DNA of 64,000 bases from Cercophora sp. LCS_1 (lineage: Eukaryota > Ascomycota > Sordariomycetes > Sordariales > Lasiosphaeriaceae). The DNA is taken from positions 62,001 through 126,000 of the forward strand of contig JAPZLL010000013.1 of the NCBI GenBank assembly GCA_036250225.1, read 5' to 3'. A model generated the notes under the pieces. That model saw only the letters and a list, made by a program, of their open reading frames with translations, ran no database searches and was not told where the DNA came from. Of this stretch, positions 43,267 through 53,945 are shown one piece after another (position 1 is the stretch's first letter; every line of letters begins with the position of its first letter). The translations under genes were made by a program, and so were the position numbers.

Positions 43267-44109
43267 TCAGCGCGCCATATCATCAGAGTCCTTTGAGTCT
43301 AGCTCGACACAAATCAAGTCCTCAGGATCAATTGGCTTGTCGAAGTTGTCGTCTTCGTCCTCGTTTGACTCGTTACTCGCCAGGCGGGAAGGATCAATGT
43401 TGCCTGGGCCGTCGCTCTTCAGTCGCAGCTCCTTCCAGTGGAAACGCTCGGTCGTGACCTTCCGTAGCTCGACGGCAAAGATCTGGCTGCTGCCAAACTT
43501 GGCCTCAAAGCTGGTTGCGGCCTCGAGACTCTTGTAGGCGGTGAGTTTCGGATCGGCCAAGTCGCCGAGGGGTTTGGGTGCGCCGGCGGCAAGGGCGATG
43601 GCGCCTACGGGAACCTCGCCGGCGGCCTGGCGTTGGTCCGATGTGGCAGTGTTGAGACCGAGCTCGATGTCCTCGCAAATCATGATGCCCGTGACCAAGC
43701 AGACAGGCCAAGTGTTGTAAAAGGAGATCCAATCGGGTACGGTGGATTTGACGGCCGGGTCGGACCGGAGGGCGGCCCAGAACTCGCCGACCTGCTGGAG
43801 GCGCTTGATGCGCAGCACTTTGCCCCGAAGGTGGATCTTGTCCTCGGTTCGACCCTTGATGGCAAAGTTGGCGACGGTGGTGACCGCGCCGCTCACCTCC
43901 CTAGCGGCGGCGCCCGTGTTGGCGAGGACAAAGTCGGTGGCCGTGTGCTCTAGTAGATCGTGTTTATTATACTGAAGCGGAAAGTTGGGAACGTGGTCGG
44001 TCGACGGTGAGAGCGGATGCCTGATGATGGCGCCAAGAATGCTCTTCTCGAACCCGGCCGACAACCATGCAGCGTGCTTGAGGATGATAAATTCGGGGTC
44101 GCCTTTCAT
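43267..44109 (-). CDS. Conserved fungal protein of unknown function (main ORF)
   Basis: 280 residues from the ATG at 44109. I recognise the layout from conserved but uncharacterised ascomycete proteins: EFIILKHAAWLSAGFEKSIL, IRHPLSPSTDHVPNFPLQYN, LVTGIMICEDIELGL and FAVELRKVTTERFHW. The tail (last 40 residues) is very acidic. No transmembrane or enzymatic motif is visible. Homologues carry about 60-70 more N-terminal residues; here that part lies upstream but is broken (next entry), so the ATG at 44109 may be only an internal methionine. The gene sits between the NACHT pseudogene and the S8 protease gene, in opposite orientation to both, with a 260-460 bp shared upstream region. Confidence 0.65.
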   Translation of the reverse strand: MKGDPEFIILKHAAWLSAGFEKSILGAIIRHPLSPSTDHVPNFPLQYNKHDLLEHTATDFVLANTGAAAREVSGAVTTVANFAIKGRTEDKIHLRGKVLRIKRLQQVGEFWAALRSDPAVKSTVPDWISFYNTWPVCLVTGIMICEDIELGLNTATSDQRQAAGEVPVGAIALAAGAPKPLGDLADPKLTAYKSLEAATSFEAKFGSSQIFAVELRKVTTERFHWKELRLKSDGPGNIDPSRLASNESNEDEDDNFDKPIDPEDLICVELDSKDSDDMAR

Positions 44110-44307
44110 CACCGCGTTGGCCCCTTCCGAGCTCTATACTGCTTCGCTTCCGTTAAAGAAAGATGGAATCGTATTTCCGGTCCAGAAGTTTTGCGATGAT
44201 GACTTTCTCGACAAGAGGCGGAAAGGGAGGGGCGTTACGGATTTTGTGGCTTGGCGTGGGACGAAACTTTTTGAAATGGACCTTCGTACCCCGCACGAGG
44301 CCACCAT
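44110..44307 (-). pseudogene. Decayed 5' part of the unknown-function gene
   Basis: Directly upstream on the same strand a coding-like segment reads GTKVHFKKFRPTPSHKIR and ends KLLDRKYDSIF. One extra base there shifts the frame; the other frame continues FNGSEAV, then TAG at 44136-44134, then SSEGANAVMKGDPEF into the main ORF. So a +1 shift and a nonsense codon (again TAG where CAG/Gln fits) separate the N-terminus from the body. The exact ATG is unclear; one candidate is at 44307. Confidence 0.55.
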
Positions 44308-44571
44308 TGCGGCAGTGCAGTTGTGTAACGAAGCGAACGATCCAGAGCAGCGCAAGCCCATGTCCACACCGACCCAACCTGGACCTCCTGGGAGCTGAGG
44401 GATAATCGACGATCTACTGACGGGACCAAAGCTTGCCTCGCCCGCCTCCTGCCGCTCGGGTCGAGGGCCCTTGTCTGGCGTGATAACATCTGAGGTGGCG
44501 GAGAATGAGACGCCGGTCCGCGCCGACGGTACTCCCTATTCCCCGCTCGTTCTGGGTCGCTGCCGTCGACG
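44308..44571. promoter_or_regulatory. Probable bidirectional promoter
   Basis: 264 bp between the candidate start of the minus-strand unknown gene and the ATG of the plus-strand protease gene. It has no recognisable coding sequence and presumably serves both. Confidence 0.35.
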
Positions 44572-47500
44572 ATGGCTACCCCCACAAAGACACGACAACA
44601 GCTCGACCGATTTGTCATCAAGGCGACGAGCGTCCTTAGCGCTGAGGTTCACAATGCATTAGCTAGCCTCCCCGAGAGTTCCTGCGATGTCGCGCCAACC
44701 CCCGAAAAGTCGGTCGCGAAGCCTAGCCTACGACCCTTCCTGACCGTGCTGGAGGCACAGCTGGGCGCTGTCGAGGAGCGACTGAAGAGCGGTACCCAGA
44801 CCGAGGCAAAAGTCCGCAAACTTCTCGCGGCTCTCGAGAGACTGTCAACGGCAAGACGACCCGAGCTCAAACCCCATACCCTGCATCAGTTCGCGTTGCT
44901 AACCGACTATCGAATACGCGCAGTGGCCCAATCGCTTCGAACCGCCGCCGTCGATCCCGAATCGCTTCAATCCAAAATCATATCCTCGCCTCCACCTCAT
45001 GGTAGCGAATAACTGGAATCCGGGTCAGCGGGGAGCACGGGAGTCTATCGTGAGGCTGGCGGAATCGGGAAAACAGGGAATGCTCTCGCGACAGGCCTTG
45101 CTTCAAACCTTTCGGGCGTTTGCGCCGGTCGAGACGCCGCCTCGCGGGTCCCAGGCCTCCCAGCTTCGAGACGGCCCCAGGCCGAAACCGAGCATCGAGG
45201 ACACCGCCTCCGAGTGCCTCCGCGAGCTCTCCGCGACGTTGTGCCGGCTCGCCCACTGCCCGAAGGTCGTTGGCGTTGAGGTCGGCCACTTCAAGGCGAA
45301 CGTGTCGCTAAACTTTGCATCGGGACCCACCAGATCCCGCGACGATGTCATCCTCGAGATGTTTATTCTACATGACCATGTCGAGGGCGGCAGAGCATCC
45401 AGTGACTGGAAGGAGACTCGCATACGCGCATTTCTCCAGGGGTATGTTGCCTGTGGCGATCCAAAGTTGGGCTTGATCGGTGGCTGACGTTCCCCACGGT
45501 GCGGATCTCGAGAGACTGGGCCTACGTCCAAGTAGTGGCTTGGATGGCTGCATGCCGGTTGTCGAGACCCGTAGCGTGGCTGCTTGCAGATCGGCCGCTA
45601 AATTCCAGCAAGTCGGCGAGAAGATCGCCGAGCTCTGCACTCTCGTCCGAGACCGCGATCCCTCGCTCGTGAAGCTCAGCGCCTCCAACAACAGTCTGTT
45701 TCGAGAGGGAGTGGAGCTGCCCGGCGAGCCTAGGATATCGCTTCGAGCGCCGAGCGTGTCTCTCGCCAGGCTGCTTGCATCGACGAGCATGAGAACCGAC
45801 GAGCAACGCAGGCTACTTCTGTCGTACCTCCTGGCCAAGGCGGTCTGGAAGTTTTACGACTTGGATTGGATGACCGAATATTGGACCAAGGACGCCGTGC
45901 ATTTCATGCGGCAGCATCTGGATGACCTAGAAGAGCGAGAGCGGATTGCCCCGCTCAGCCACCAACCCTTCATCCTAGCCAACTTACGATCCTCGACACC
46001 TCGGGTGGGCATGACACCGGAGACAGCGGCGGAGCGTAACAGCGGCCGAACCCACATCCTGCCCAAGGTTCTAGCCCTGGGTATCGTGCTTCTCGAGATA
46101 GAGCTCGGACGACCTGTTATAGTCCCCCGCGACGAAGAGTCGCCCGATATGGACGACCAGCAACGCGCGAACGTCGCCCACATTGCTGCTTCCAGCATCC
46201 TCAATTCTCCCGAGTGGAAGGCTCGGCGGAAGCGAGCTCCTCTGCCGCTGGCCGAGGCGATCGAAATCTGTGTGAAGCCTGACACGTCGCGTCTGGATCC
46301 TAACAGGACGCGCGACACCCTTTACGCGGCCGTTGTCTGGCCTCTCGATAATCTATTTTCCACTATGTGGCTCTGTGGAGGGCAGCGGCCCGAGGCGTTC
46401 ACGCCCGATCCTATTGACTTTGACGAAGCCGGTACGCCATCCCACTCCGAGTCCCCTAGCTCCCAAGGCACGAAGCATCCGCCGGTGCCGGCCGATCTCC
46501 CTCTTCCCTCATCACCCGAGTTGTCTCAGATCGCCACGCAACAGCCGCAGCCGTCTTACTCACTGAAGTCCAATGCAGGCGATGAGTCGGATCGACCATC
46601 GCACCAGAGCACGCGTGCGGAGGAGAAAGGGGACGACAAAGATGATTGTCCGCTCTTTGGCGCCGAGGACGGCCACGATGTGCCCTCAACCCTGTAAGGA
46701 TCCTCTGACTCCGACATACTGGCCACGGTTACAAGCGCTAACAACGGGCAGGTGCGATCAAGCGGACAAATGGGTCAAGGCTCTCAAAACGATGCGTGCA
46801 GAATTCCGGATCGGTCGCGAGCCCCAACGTATAAAGGTCGCCATTCTCGACACTGGCGCCGACACCAACCACCAAGACTTTCTGGGCAAGCCAATTATGG
46901 AGTATAAATCGTTCGTGAATGGTGGGGATGCGAGAGTGGACCCATCTGGCCACGGCACCCACATTGCCGGCATCATACTCGATCTGACCTCGAATGTCGA
47001 GCTGTACATCGCCCAGGTCACCGATTCGCGGCTATCCGTGAATCGAGATCGGATCGTTGAAGTTAGTTGGACCTTTCCGTTCATCTTATCTAACATTCTG
47101 GCTAACTGACCGAACATAGGCGCTACGCTGGGCGCGGACGAAATGGCATGTCAACATGATCTCCATGTCGTTTGGCTACCACAAAACGGGCGGCCCTGAC
47201 AAGGTCAAGCAAGAGGTCGAGAACTGCTTAAAGGATAATATCATCGTGTTTTCTTCTGCTTCCAACGACGGCGCCAATATGCCACGCACGTACCCGGGCA
47301 AGTACGACCGGGTGCTCTGCATTCATTCAGCCACGGGCCACGGCAGTTGCTCGGAATTTAATCCGACGGCGGAGCCGAGGGAAATGGGAAAGGACAACTT
47401 TGCCGTGCTGGGCGACGGTATTAAGTCGTCCTGGCCGATGCGAAGGGAGGGTGACGTCGGGTACAAGCGTATGTCAGGCACGTCGTTTGCTACCCCAGTC

Positions 47501-47758
47501 GCGGTGTCCATCGCCGCCTTCGCCATCGGCTACATACGCATGAATCTGGGGGACCTCGGCTGGAATACGGATCCTATGAGTCCTGAAGGTGTAAGGAACA
47601 TCTTCTATGTGATTTCCGAGGGGAACCGAAAGGAGGGCTACGACCTTGTCTATCCCAAACGGTTTTTCAAAGCCCAGGATCCGAACCTGATTCGCGAGAA
47701 GTTCAAACATGTGCTGGGAGGATATACGCTCCAGCAAGAATCCCGCAGCTCGAGTTAA
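44572..47758 (+). CDS. DUF7580-like domain fused to subtilisin-type (S8) serine protease; two frame breaks
   Basis: A long N-terminal region (44572-46690) corresponds to the fungal DUF7580 type (REGVELPGEPRISLRAPSVS, LLLSYLLAKAVWKFYDLDWM, ILPKVLALGIVLLEIELGRP). An S8 peptidase follows. Introns 46694-46751 and 47062-47119 are clear. The catalytic triad is complete: Asp in VAILDTGAD, His in GHGTHIAG and Ser in SGTSFATPVA. There is no signal peptide or typical propeptide, so an intracellular role is likely; such N-terminal-domain/S8 fusions occur in fungi near NLR genes and may act as cell-death or immune-type effectors (inference). The N-terminal half needs two +1 shifts, near 44990-45015 (frame 1 stops at 45010-45012) and near 45480-45487 (stop at 45485-45487). 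No intron of normal size explains either. The protease part could still be made from a later start. Confidence 0.75.
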
Positions 47759-48153
47759 AAGGCCATTCATATTGTGTCCACCGTTTATCCCGCTCGTAAC
47801 TCTTGCTCTGAGCTCCGCTCACATGCACATGTTCAGAGGATCTTGGTCGCCATAACACCCATTTATAGGGAGCGATAGTGAGGCTCGAGAGCTAGTGGAT
47901 ACTCTCTAAATATCTAGTGGATGGCCTTCTCAATTTATCAGTGATCATTGTGTAATTTGCTGAGAAGGATATTCTTGGCAGCTGACATTGTTCACGACCG
48001 GAGAGATCAAGAAGTGTGACCCAGAGTGTTTTGTCATGTGACCACAGTTCCATGCTTATCTTATCTCACCGCCCGATGACGCCGCCTTCGTTTTTCCCCG
48101 CTCATCATCGACGAGCCACCTCGCCTCGCCATCAAGCTGATACCGAGCCTCGC
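47759..48153. other. Spacer between the protease and NLR genes
   Basis: 395 bp, promoter region of the NLR gene. In-frame ATGs at 48076 and earlier could add a short N-terminus, but homologous proteins start close to 48154. No other feature. Confidence 0.5.
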
Positions 48154-51100
48154 ATGGATGACAAGGCCGAGATATCCGTCCTCGCCCGGCGGTGCAAGCA
48201 TGTTTTTGAGGCATGTGTCGCCAACCCTGCCGTGGCGCAGCAGCCATGGGTTCGCTCCGCGCAGGGGGACTTTAACCTGTGGTGTGCGGCCACCAAGGCG
48301 ATCAGCACCAGCAAGTCGTCCCTAGGCTATTGCTTGAGGAATAAACAGGATGCTCGGGCAACTATCTGCGGCCTGATTCGCGCCCTGGCCGACTCGATAG
48401 AGACGTGCTTCAATGCCATTGTTGGTGAGCTGTGCCTGCCGACTTGCTCTAGCCCTTGTCCTGGCTGACGGACACGCAGCACAACGGGAGGCTGAAGCCA
48501 AAGCGAGCGATGCTGGACCGGCCAAGAAGTTATCAGACGAGGAAAGACCCGAGAGCCCTCTGTCGTGGGCCGTCACATCTGGTGCATCGGATTCTGTTCC
48601 CGAGGACTTGGTCGTCGAGGACCCCGTTGTGGCTGAGCATCTATCCTATGTCAAATCAATCCTTGGTCAGCTCTCTCGACTCGCTATGGCGATTCGGAAA
48701 TCTGGAAACAAGGACAGATTTAAAAAGGCAGATGCCTCGCTGGACGATAGGGCGTTTGTGGAACTTCGCAAGCACCTTACCGTTGTTATCTTGAGAGCAT
48801 TCGAAGATCCCGAAGCTCGGCATCTGCCTGCGTCAGTGAAGATGACTCGTGCGTCAGACTGTACAAGATTAGACAAGGTCCAGCAACGCCTCGTCCATGC
48901 CAACATCCTCAGGAGAAATCGAATTGAAGTCATGGCCCAGTCGCATAAATTGCCAACCCGCCAAATGAGGTCAACTCAGCAACCGGGATCACTCGTGAAA
49001 TCTCTCGACATGGCAGACACGCCGTCTCAAATCGCAGCCAGTCGAGCTGTTCCACAGCAGCCAAAGCCCAGCTTAACAGTGGCACGTCCGGCCCCGCAGG
49101 AAAGCAGCGTGGCCGGCCCATCGCGAACCATCACCGCTGCTGCCACTATCACCGAGGCCGGTTCTGATCTCGACGATAGGTTCAAGCAGATTCTAGCCCG
49201 GAAACCGGTATCGGCAGTCACAGCTATAACCCGAATTGGTGCGTCCCAGGCGTATCCTCGTTGTCCGTCCCGGGATATGGACGGCTCGTTGAGATGCCCC
49301 TACTGCGGCGATCTGTTGCCGGCAGAGTACGCTGAGCCAAGATACAGAGAGAGTTGGAAGTAAGTATCGTACCCCCCCTGTTTCGCCTTTGCGAGCCGTT
49401 CGGTCCGTTGACTTGTTCCATGTAGGGCCCATGTCGCCGAAGACCTTATTCCCTACTCATGCATCGCCGACGACTGCGTCGTCCCAGATGAGATGTACCT
49501 AACAGCGGAAAAACTGCTCGCTCATACGCTCGAAGAGCATTCTGTCCCATGTTGGACTTGTGACTACTGCTCTTACGGCGCGAGTAAGACAAGTATTCCC
49601 ACGCCGAAGCAATTCTTTCCAACGGCCGAGGCCTGGATATCGCACGTGGCCGAAATGCACCAAGACTTGATTGCGCCGCAAGAACGAAGTATTTTCGCCG
49701 ACATGAATAAGCGGCAAATGATCGGGCCACTATCCTGCCCCCTCTGTGATTTTGCGAGCGATTCCTTGACGGCTGGCATCGACGATCACATCTTGGGCCA
49801 CTTGCACGAATTTGCCCTCCGAGCTCTTCCTAACACTGTAGTCGACCTACCAGACAACAATACAGGTACGACAGCGCGAGCGTATACCCCCCTTTCGCAT
49901 ACTCAGTCCGCCAACAACGCCACTGCCGAGCTGCAATACCCTACCATCTCGACCAGGCACCTCTTTGAAACTGTGCATGATCTGGAAATTGGTACCGTAG
50001 CGCTACTGCCGGATTCTGATGAAGCCGCAACCGAGGTCTGGCAAGCTAGGGCTAGCAGACTTCACGCAATGATCATGATACGCGACGAAATAGATGCGGA
50101 ACAGTGGGCGACCCTACTCCGAGACGCAATCGATGACTTGAATTCTGCGTCACGATATGCAGCACCTCCATACTGTCCCGGCAGCGGTACATGGGGTAAG
50201 TGGTCAACGTATTCCATCCCGGCTGTGGTGACTGGGCTAATGAAACTTAGAACCCTTCGAGGGACCCAAAACCGCAAATATTCCTACTAGGACAGCGCAA
50301 TTCAAAGGCCGAGAACATGTCATGGATCAGCTGGATGAAATTCTTATTTCAGGGCCCGAGTCGGACCAGCAAGTTAGGGTTATGCTTACCGGTCTGTCAA
50401 GTATGGAGAAACGATCCATTGCCTGCGAACTTGCTCATAAACTCCAAAAAGGCGACTCTTTTTCCATCTTCTGGGTAAACGCAACTACCGAAGACAGCAT
50501 TAATCGGTCTTTGGCTGAGATGGCCGACCTTTTTCCAGCCGTCATTGCCACAGCTGGAAATGCGTTCATGAGGAGACGACACCTCATACACTATCTCACG
50601 TGGTCATTCAGTGGCTCTTGGCTCATGGTCTTGGATGGAATGAACTTTAGTACTTCTCGTTATCTCGCTTTTGAGGGCTTATTGCCACAAGCCTTGAGTG
50701 GACATCTCCTGTTTATCACCTCAGATCCGGGATGCGTAACGCTCCATGGTTTGATCAAGGCGGTCGAGGCTCTCGGCACATATTGTATGTGGAGTATATC
50801 AGATTTCTCGGACCAAGCTAATGGAAGAGCAGTTCTTGTACCATACGTCTATAATCCGGACTTTATTGGACGCTCCGACATCCTCGAAAAGCTGAAAGAT
50901 CAGTTCGGCCACGGGCAGCATCTTTCAAGGGAGTGGCCCCAGACGGTCGTCCTCCTTGGCCCGGGAGGCATTGGGTAATATACTTTCGCCACTCTCGGGG
51001 TGGCCTTCGCTAATCTAGCACAGGAAAACGCAGATTGCACTGGCGTATGTGTACTGGTTGCAAGAAGTATGTCCGGATGTATCGGTATTCTGGGTCTGCG

Positions 51101-53286
51101 CAGACGACGCCGAGGGGTTCCGCCAGTCCTATGCTTCAATCGCACAGGTATTCGAAATTCCTGGCTACGAAGATCCCGAGGCGGACATTATGTTGCTGGC
51201 GAAGAGGTGGCTGGAGAGCAAGGACCGTGGTCAATGGTTGATGGTCATCGACAACCTCGGTGACCTGCCAGTCTTCTTCGACCAGTATTACATTCCCCAG
51301 TGTGCCCATGGATCAATTCTCATTACGACCAGGAACAAAGGGGTTAGCTTGAGTCTTCCCAAGGGAGCTCTTTCCATCGCGGTCACAGAAATGCACGAAA
51401 ACGAATCAGAGGAGCTACTTCATGTCATGCTTGAAGGAGCCGACGTTACCTCTAGCGAATTAGCGGTACTTTCTTCTCGGCTACTTCACATACCGCTTGC
51501 ACTCGTCCAAGCGGCAGCGTTCATTAGAGAAAAAGCCGTGACTAGCAACGAGTATCTGCGGCTCCTGAACAAGGAGGAACATCATCTCGTCGACCTGTTC
51601 AGCGGAGAGCCTGAGACGCTCAGCAGAGACTCGTGGTATCGTGCGCCGCTAGAGACATGGGCTCTCTCATTTGAGCAGATCCAGCGGCAAGATGCCTTCG
51701 CAAGCGAACTTCTCTCGGTCATGAGCTTCTTAGACCGGCAGGCTATTCCGTTAGAATTCCTGGCCGACTACGGCAAGCAGCAGCAAGAGCCCAAGGGGAC
51801 AGTGCTTCTCACGAAGGCAATCGGAGTGCTTAAAGCCTTTTCTTTCGTGACAGAGGAGAAAGAAAATGGTTTGAACATGCACCAGCTTGTACAGCGAGCT
51901 ACGCGGGACTGGCTCGCCAAGAAGGGCACGGCAAGGCACTTTGCGGGTCAAGCACTATTGGCAGTGTCGCATTGTTACCCATATGGCAGTCATGAAAACC
52001 GGGCTGTATGCGGGGCATACCTTGCGCACGCACATATGGTGCTAAGCAACGATGGGATTGGTTCAACAGACGAAAGGATAGCACAGGCTGCTCTTCTCCA
52101 CTCTGTGGCGGGGTTCTTTAATTACCGAGGCCAGTGGGAAGCTGCGGAAGCGTTCCAAGAAAAAGTTGTTACTCTCAGAGGAGACCTGCTGGGGTCAGAG
52201 CATCCCGATACGCTGACTAGCATGGTCAACCTGGCGTTGACGTACCTGAACCGAGGCCGGTGGGCGGAAGCTGAAAAGCTGGGAGTGCTAGTGATGGAGA
52301 CGAGTTCGAGGGTGCTGGGGTTAGAGCATCCTGACACGCTATTGAGCATGGCCAACCTAGCGTCGACATACAGGAACCAGGGCCGGTGGGAGGAGGCTGA
52401 GAAGCTGGATGTGCAGGTGATGGAGACTCGCAAGACTAAGCTTGGGGCGGATCACCTGGATATACTAACAAGCATGAATAACCTAGCGTTAACATACTGG
52501 AACCAGGGCCGGTGGTTAGAGGCCGAGAAGCTGGACTTACAGGTGATGGAGACCCGCAAGACCAAGCTCGGGGCCGATCACCCTTCAACGCTGATAAGCA
52601 TGGCCAACCTAGCGTCGACATATAGGAATCAGGGCCGGTGGTCAGAAGCTGAGAAGCTAGGAGTACTAGTGATGGAGACGAGTTCGAGGGTGCTGGGGTT
52701 AGAGCATCCCGACACGTTATCGAGCATGGCCAACCTAACGTCGACATACAGGAACCAGGGCCGGTGGTCAGAGGCCGAGAAGCTGGATGTGCTGGTGATG
52801 GAGACTCGCAAGACCAAGCTCGGGGCCGATCACCCAGATACGTTGACGAGCATGGCCAACCTAGCGTCGACATATAGGAACCAGGGCCGGTGGTCAGAGG
52901 CCGAGAAGCTGGACTTGCAGGTGATGGAGACCTGTAAGACCAAGCTTGGGGCCGATCACCCTTCAACGCTGATGAGCATGGCCAACCTAGCGTCGACATA
53001 CAGGAACCAGGGCCGGTGGTTAGAGGCCGAGAAGCTGTTTGTACAGGTGATGGAGACGAGCAAGACTAAGCTCGGGGCCGATCACCCTTCAACGCTGATG
53101 AGCATGGCCAACCTCGCTTCTACCTGGAAAATTCAGGGTCAGCATCAAGAAGCTTTGATCTTAATAGAGGAATGTGCCCGGGTTCAGCAGCGGGTACTTG
53201 GTACGAAGCATCCAGACACACTGTCGTCTTGGGCCGCTGTGGAGCAATGGAGGAGCGAGGGCGTTTCTAGTTCCCAATCTGGTTAA
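48154..53286 (+). CDS. NLR-like receptor: C2H2-type region, degenerate NTPase, NB-ARC and TPR array
   Basis: 1635 residues in five exons: 48154-48424, 48480-49359, 49426-50195, 50251-50974 and 51024-53286. Order: N-terminal helical part beginning MDDKAEISVLARRCKHVFEA; Cys/His region at about 360-510 (LRCPYCGDLLP, WTCDYCSYG, LSCPLCDFA and HLHEFALRALP), the layout of fungal C2H2 proteins. An NTPase-like module at about 660-835 has a ruined P-loop (LTGLSSMEKRS) but keeps WLMVLDGM. An intact NB-ARC follows, with FIGRSDILEKL, P-loop GPGGIGKTQIA created by the intron at 50975-51023, Walker B WLMVIDNLGD and ILITTRNKG. The last 390 residues are eight near-identical 42-residue TPR units plus a ninth divergent one. 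STAND receptors of this kind detect ligands through the repeats and trigger cell death. No frame break; this is the only NLR here that looks functional. Confidence 0.9.
52135..53142 (+). repeat. Eight 126-bp tandem repeats encoding TPR units
   Basis: Units start at 52135, 52261, 52387, 52513, 52639, 52765, 52891 and 53017; each encodes 42 residues of the W-x-EAEKL...LASTYRNQGR type. Units 2, 3 and 4 resemble units 5, 6 and 7 respectively more than their neighbours, which shows a higher-order period of 378 bp. Confidence 0.92.
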
Positions 53287-53577
53287 AGCGCATGATATGC
53301 AATTAACCGGTTGTCATTGTTACATCTTCTCAATACCATTTGACTTTCTTCTTAGTCAGCTAGCACCTGGCTCGAGGTGGTCTATGCTTTTGGATTTTGG
53401 CACTGCAGCAAGTTTCGACCAAGTGCCCGTACAAAGTGTCGGAAAAGCGCACTGTATGAGTCACTGTGAGTCATAAACTGGCCCTTCTCAGAGCATTTGA
53501 ATATTGAAATCCTGGGTACTTATTTCGGTCTCTACTGTATTACGTATTTATGACTAAATCTTTCGAAATCGGGCAAG

Positions 53578-53668
53578 GCCCAAATTCGGGACTGCGGTTG
53601 GGAACTGCTGAGGCGCGACATCGCCCATTACGGCCCGAATCTTGGGCCGCACGGTCCCGAATTTTGGC
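53578..53668. repeat. Imperfect inverted repeat, possible MITE remnant
   Basis: gcccaaattcgggactgcgg at 53578 is answered by the inverse of the segment 53647-53668 with a few mismatches and gaps; the central spacer is about 50 bp. Small size and terminal inverted arms suggest a miniature transposon, but no clear target duplication is visible. Confidence 0.45.
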
Positions 53669-53689
53669 TCAGAATATACCAGTACATAC

Positions 53690-53945
53690 CGTGGGATAGT
53701 ACAAAATATCCCAGCTTACTATTTGGGATAGTACATAGTATCCAGCCCGGAATTTGGGACAGTATATGATATCCCAGCTTGGAATTCGGGATGGTACATT
53801 ATATCCCAGCAAAAAATTTGGGGTGTTACTTAATATACCAGCACCTATAGGATACCCATAGTATACCGGCACATAATAGGATGGCCCAGAATATACTGGT
53901 ACATAATGGGATGTCCCAGAATATACCAGTACATACCCCGGGATA
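53690..53945. repeat. Degenerate tandem array of ATATCCCAG/GGGATAGTACA units
   Basis: At least six imperfect units of roughly 30-45 bp alternate ATATCCCAG or ATATACCAG with GGGAT-GTACA. Unit length and sequence vary, so the array looks old. It extends the AT-rich flank of the inverted repeat. Confidence 0.65.

Noticed and set aside
44999..45030. 27-bp GT...AG pair as an intron in the protease gene
   Set aside because: Too short for any known fungal intron, and its removal does not join the frames.
52436..52999. Minus-strand 187-codon repetitive frame
   Set aside because: Mirror image of the TPR array, not an independent repeat protein.
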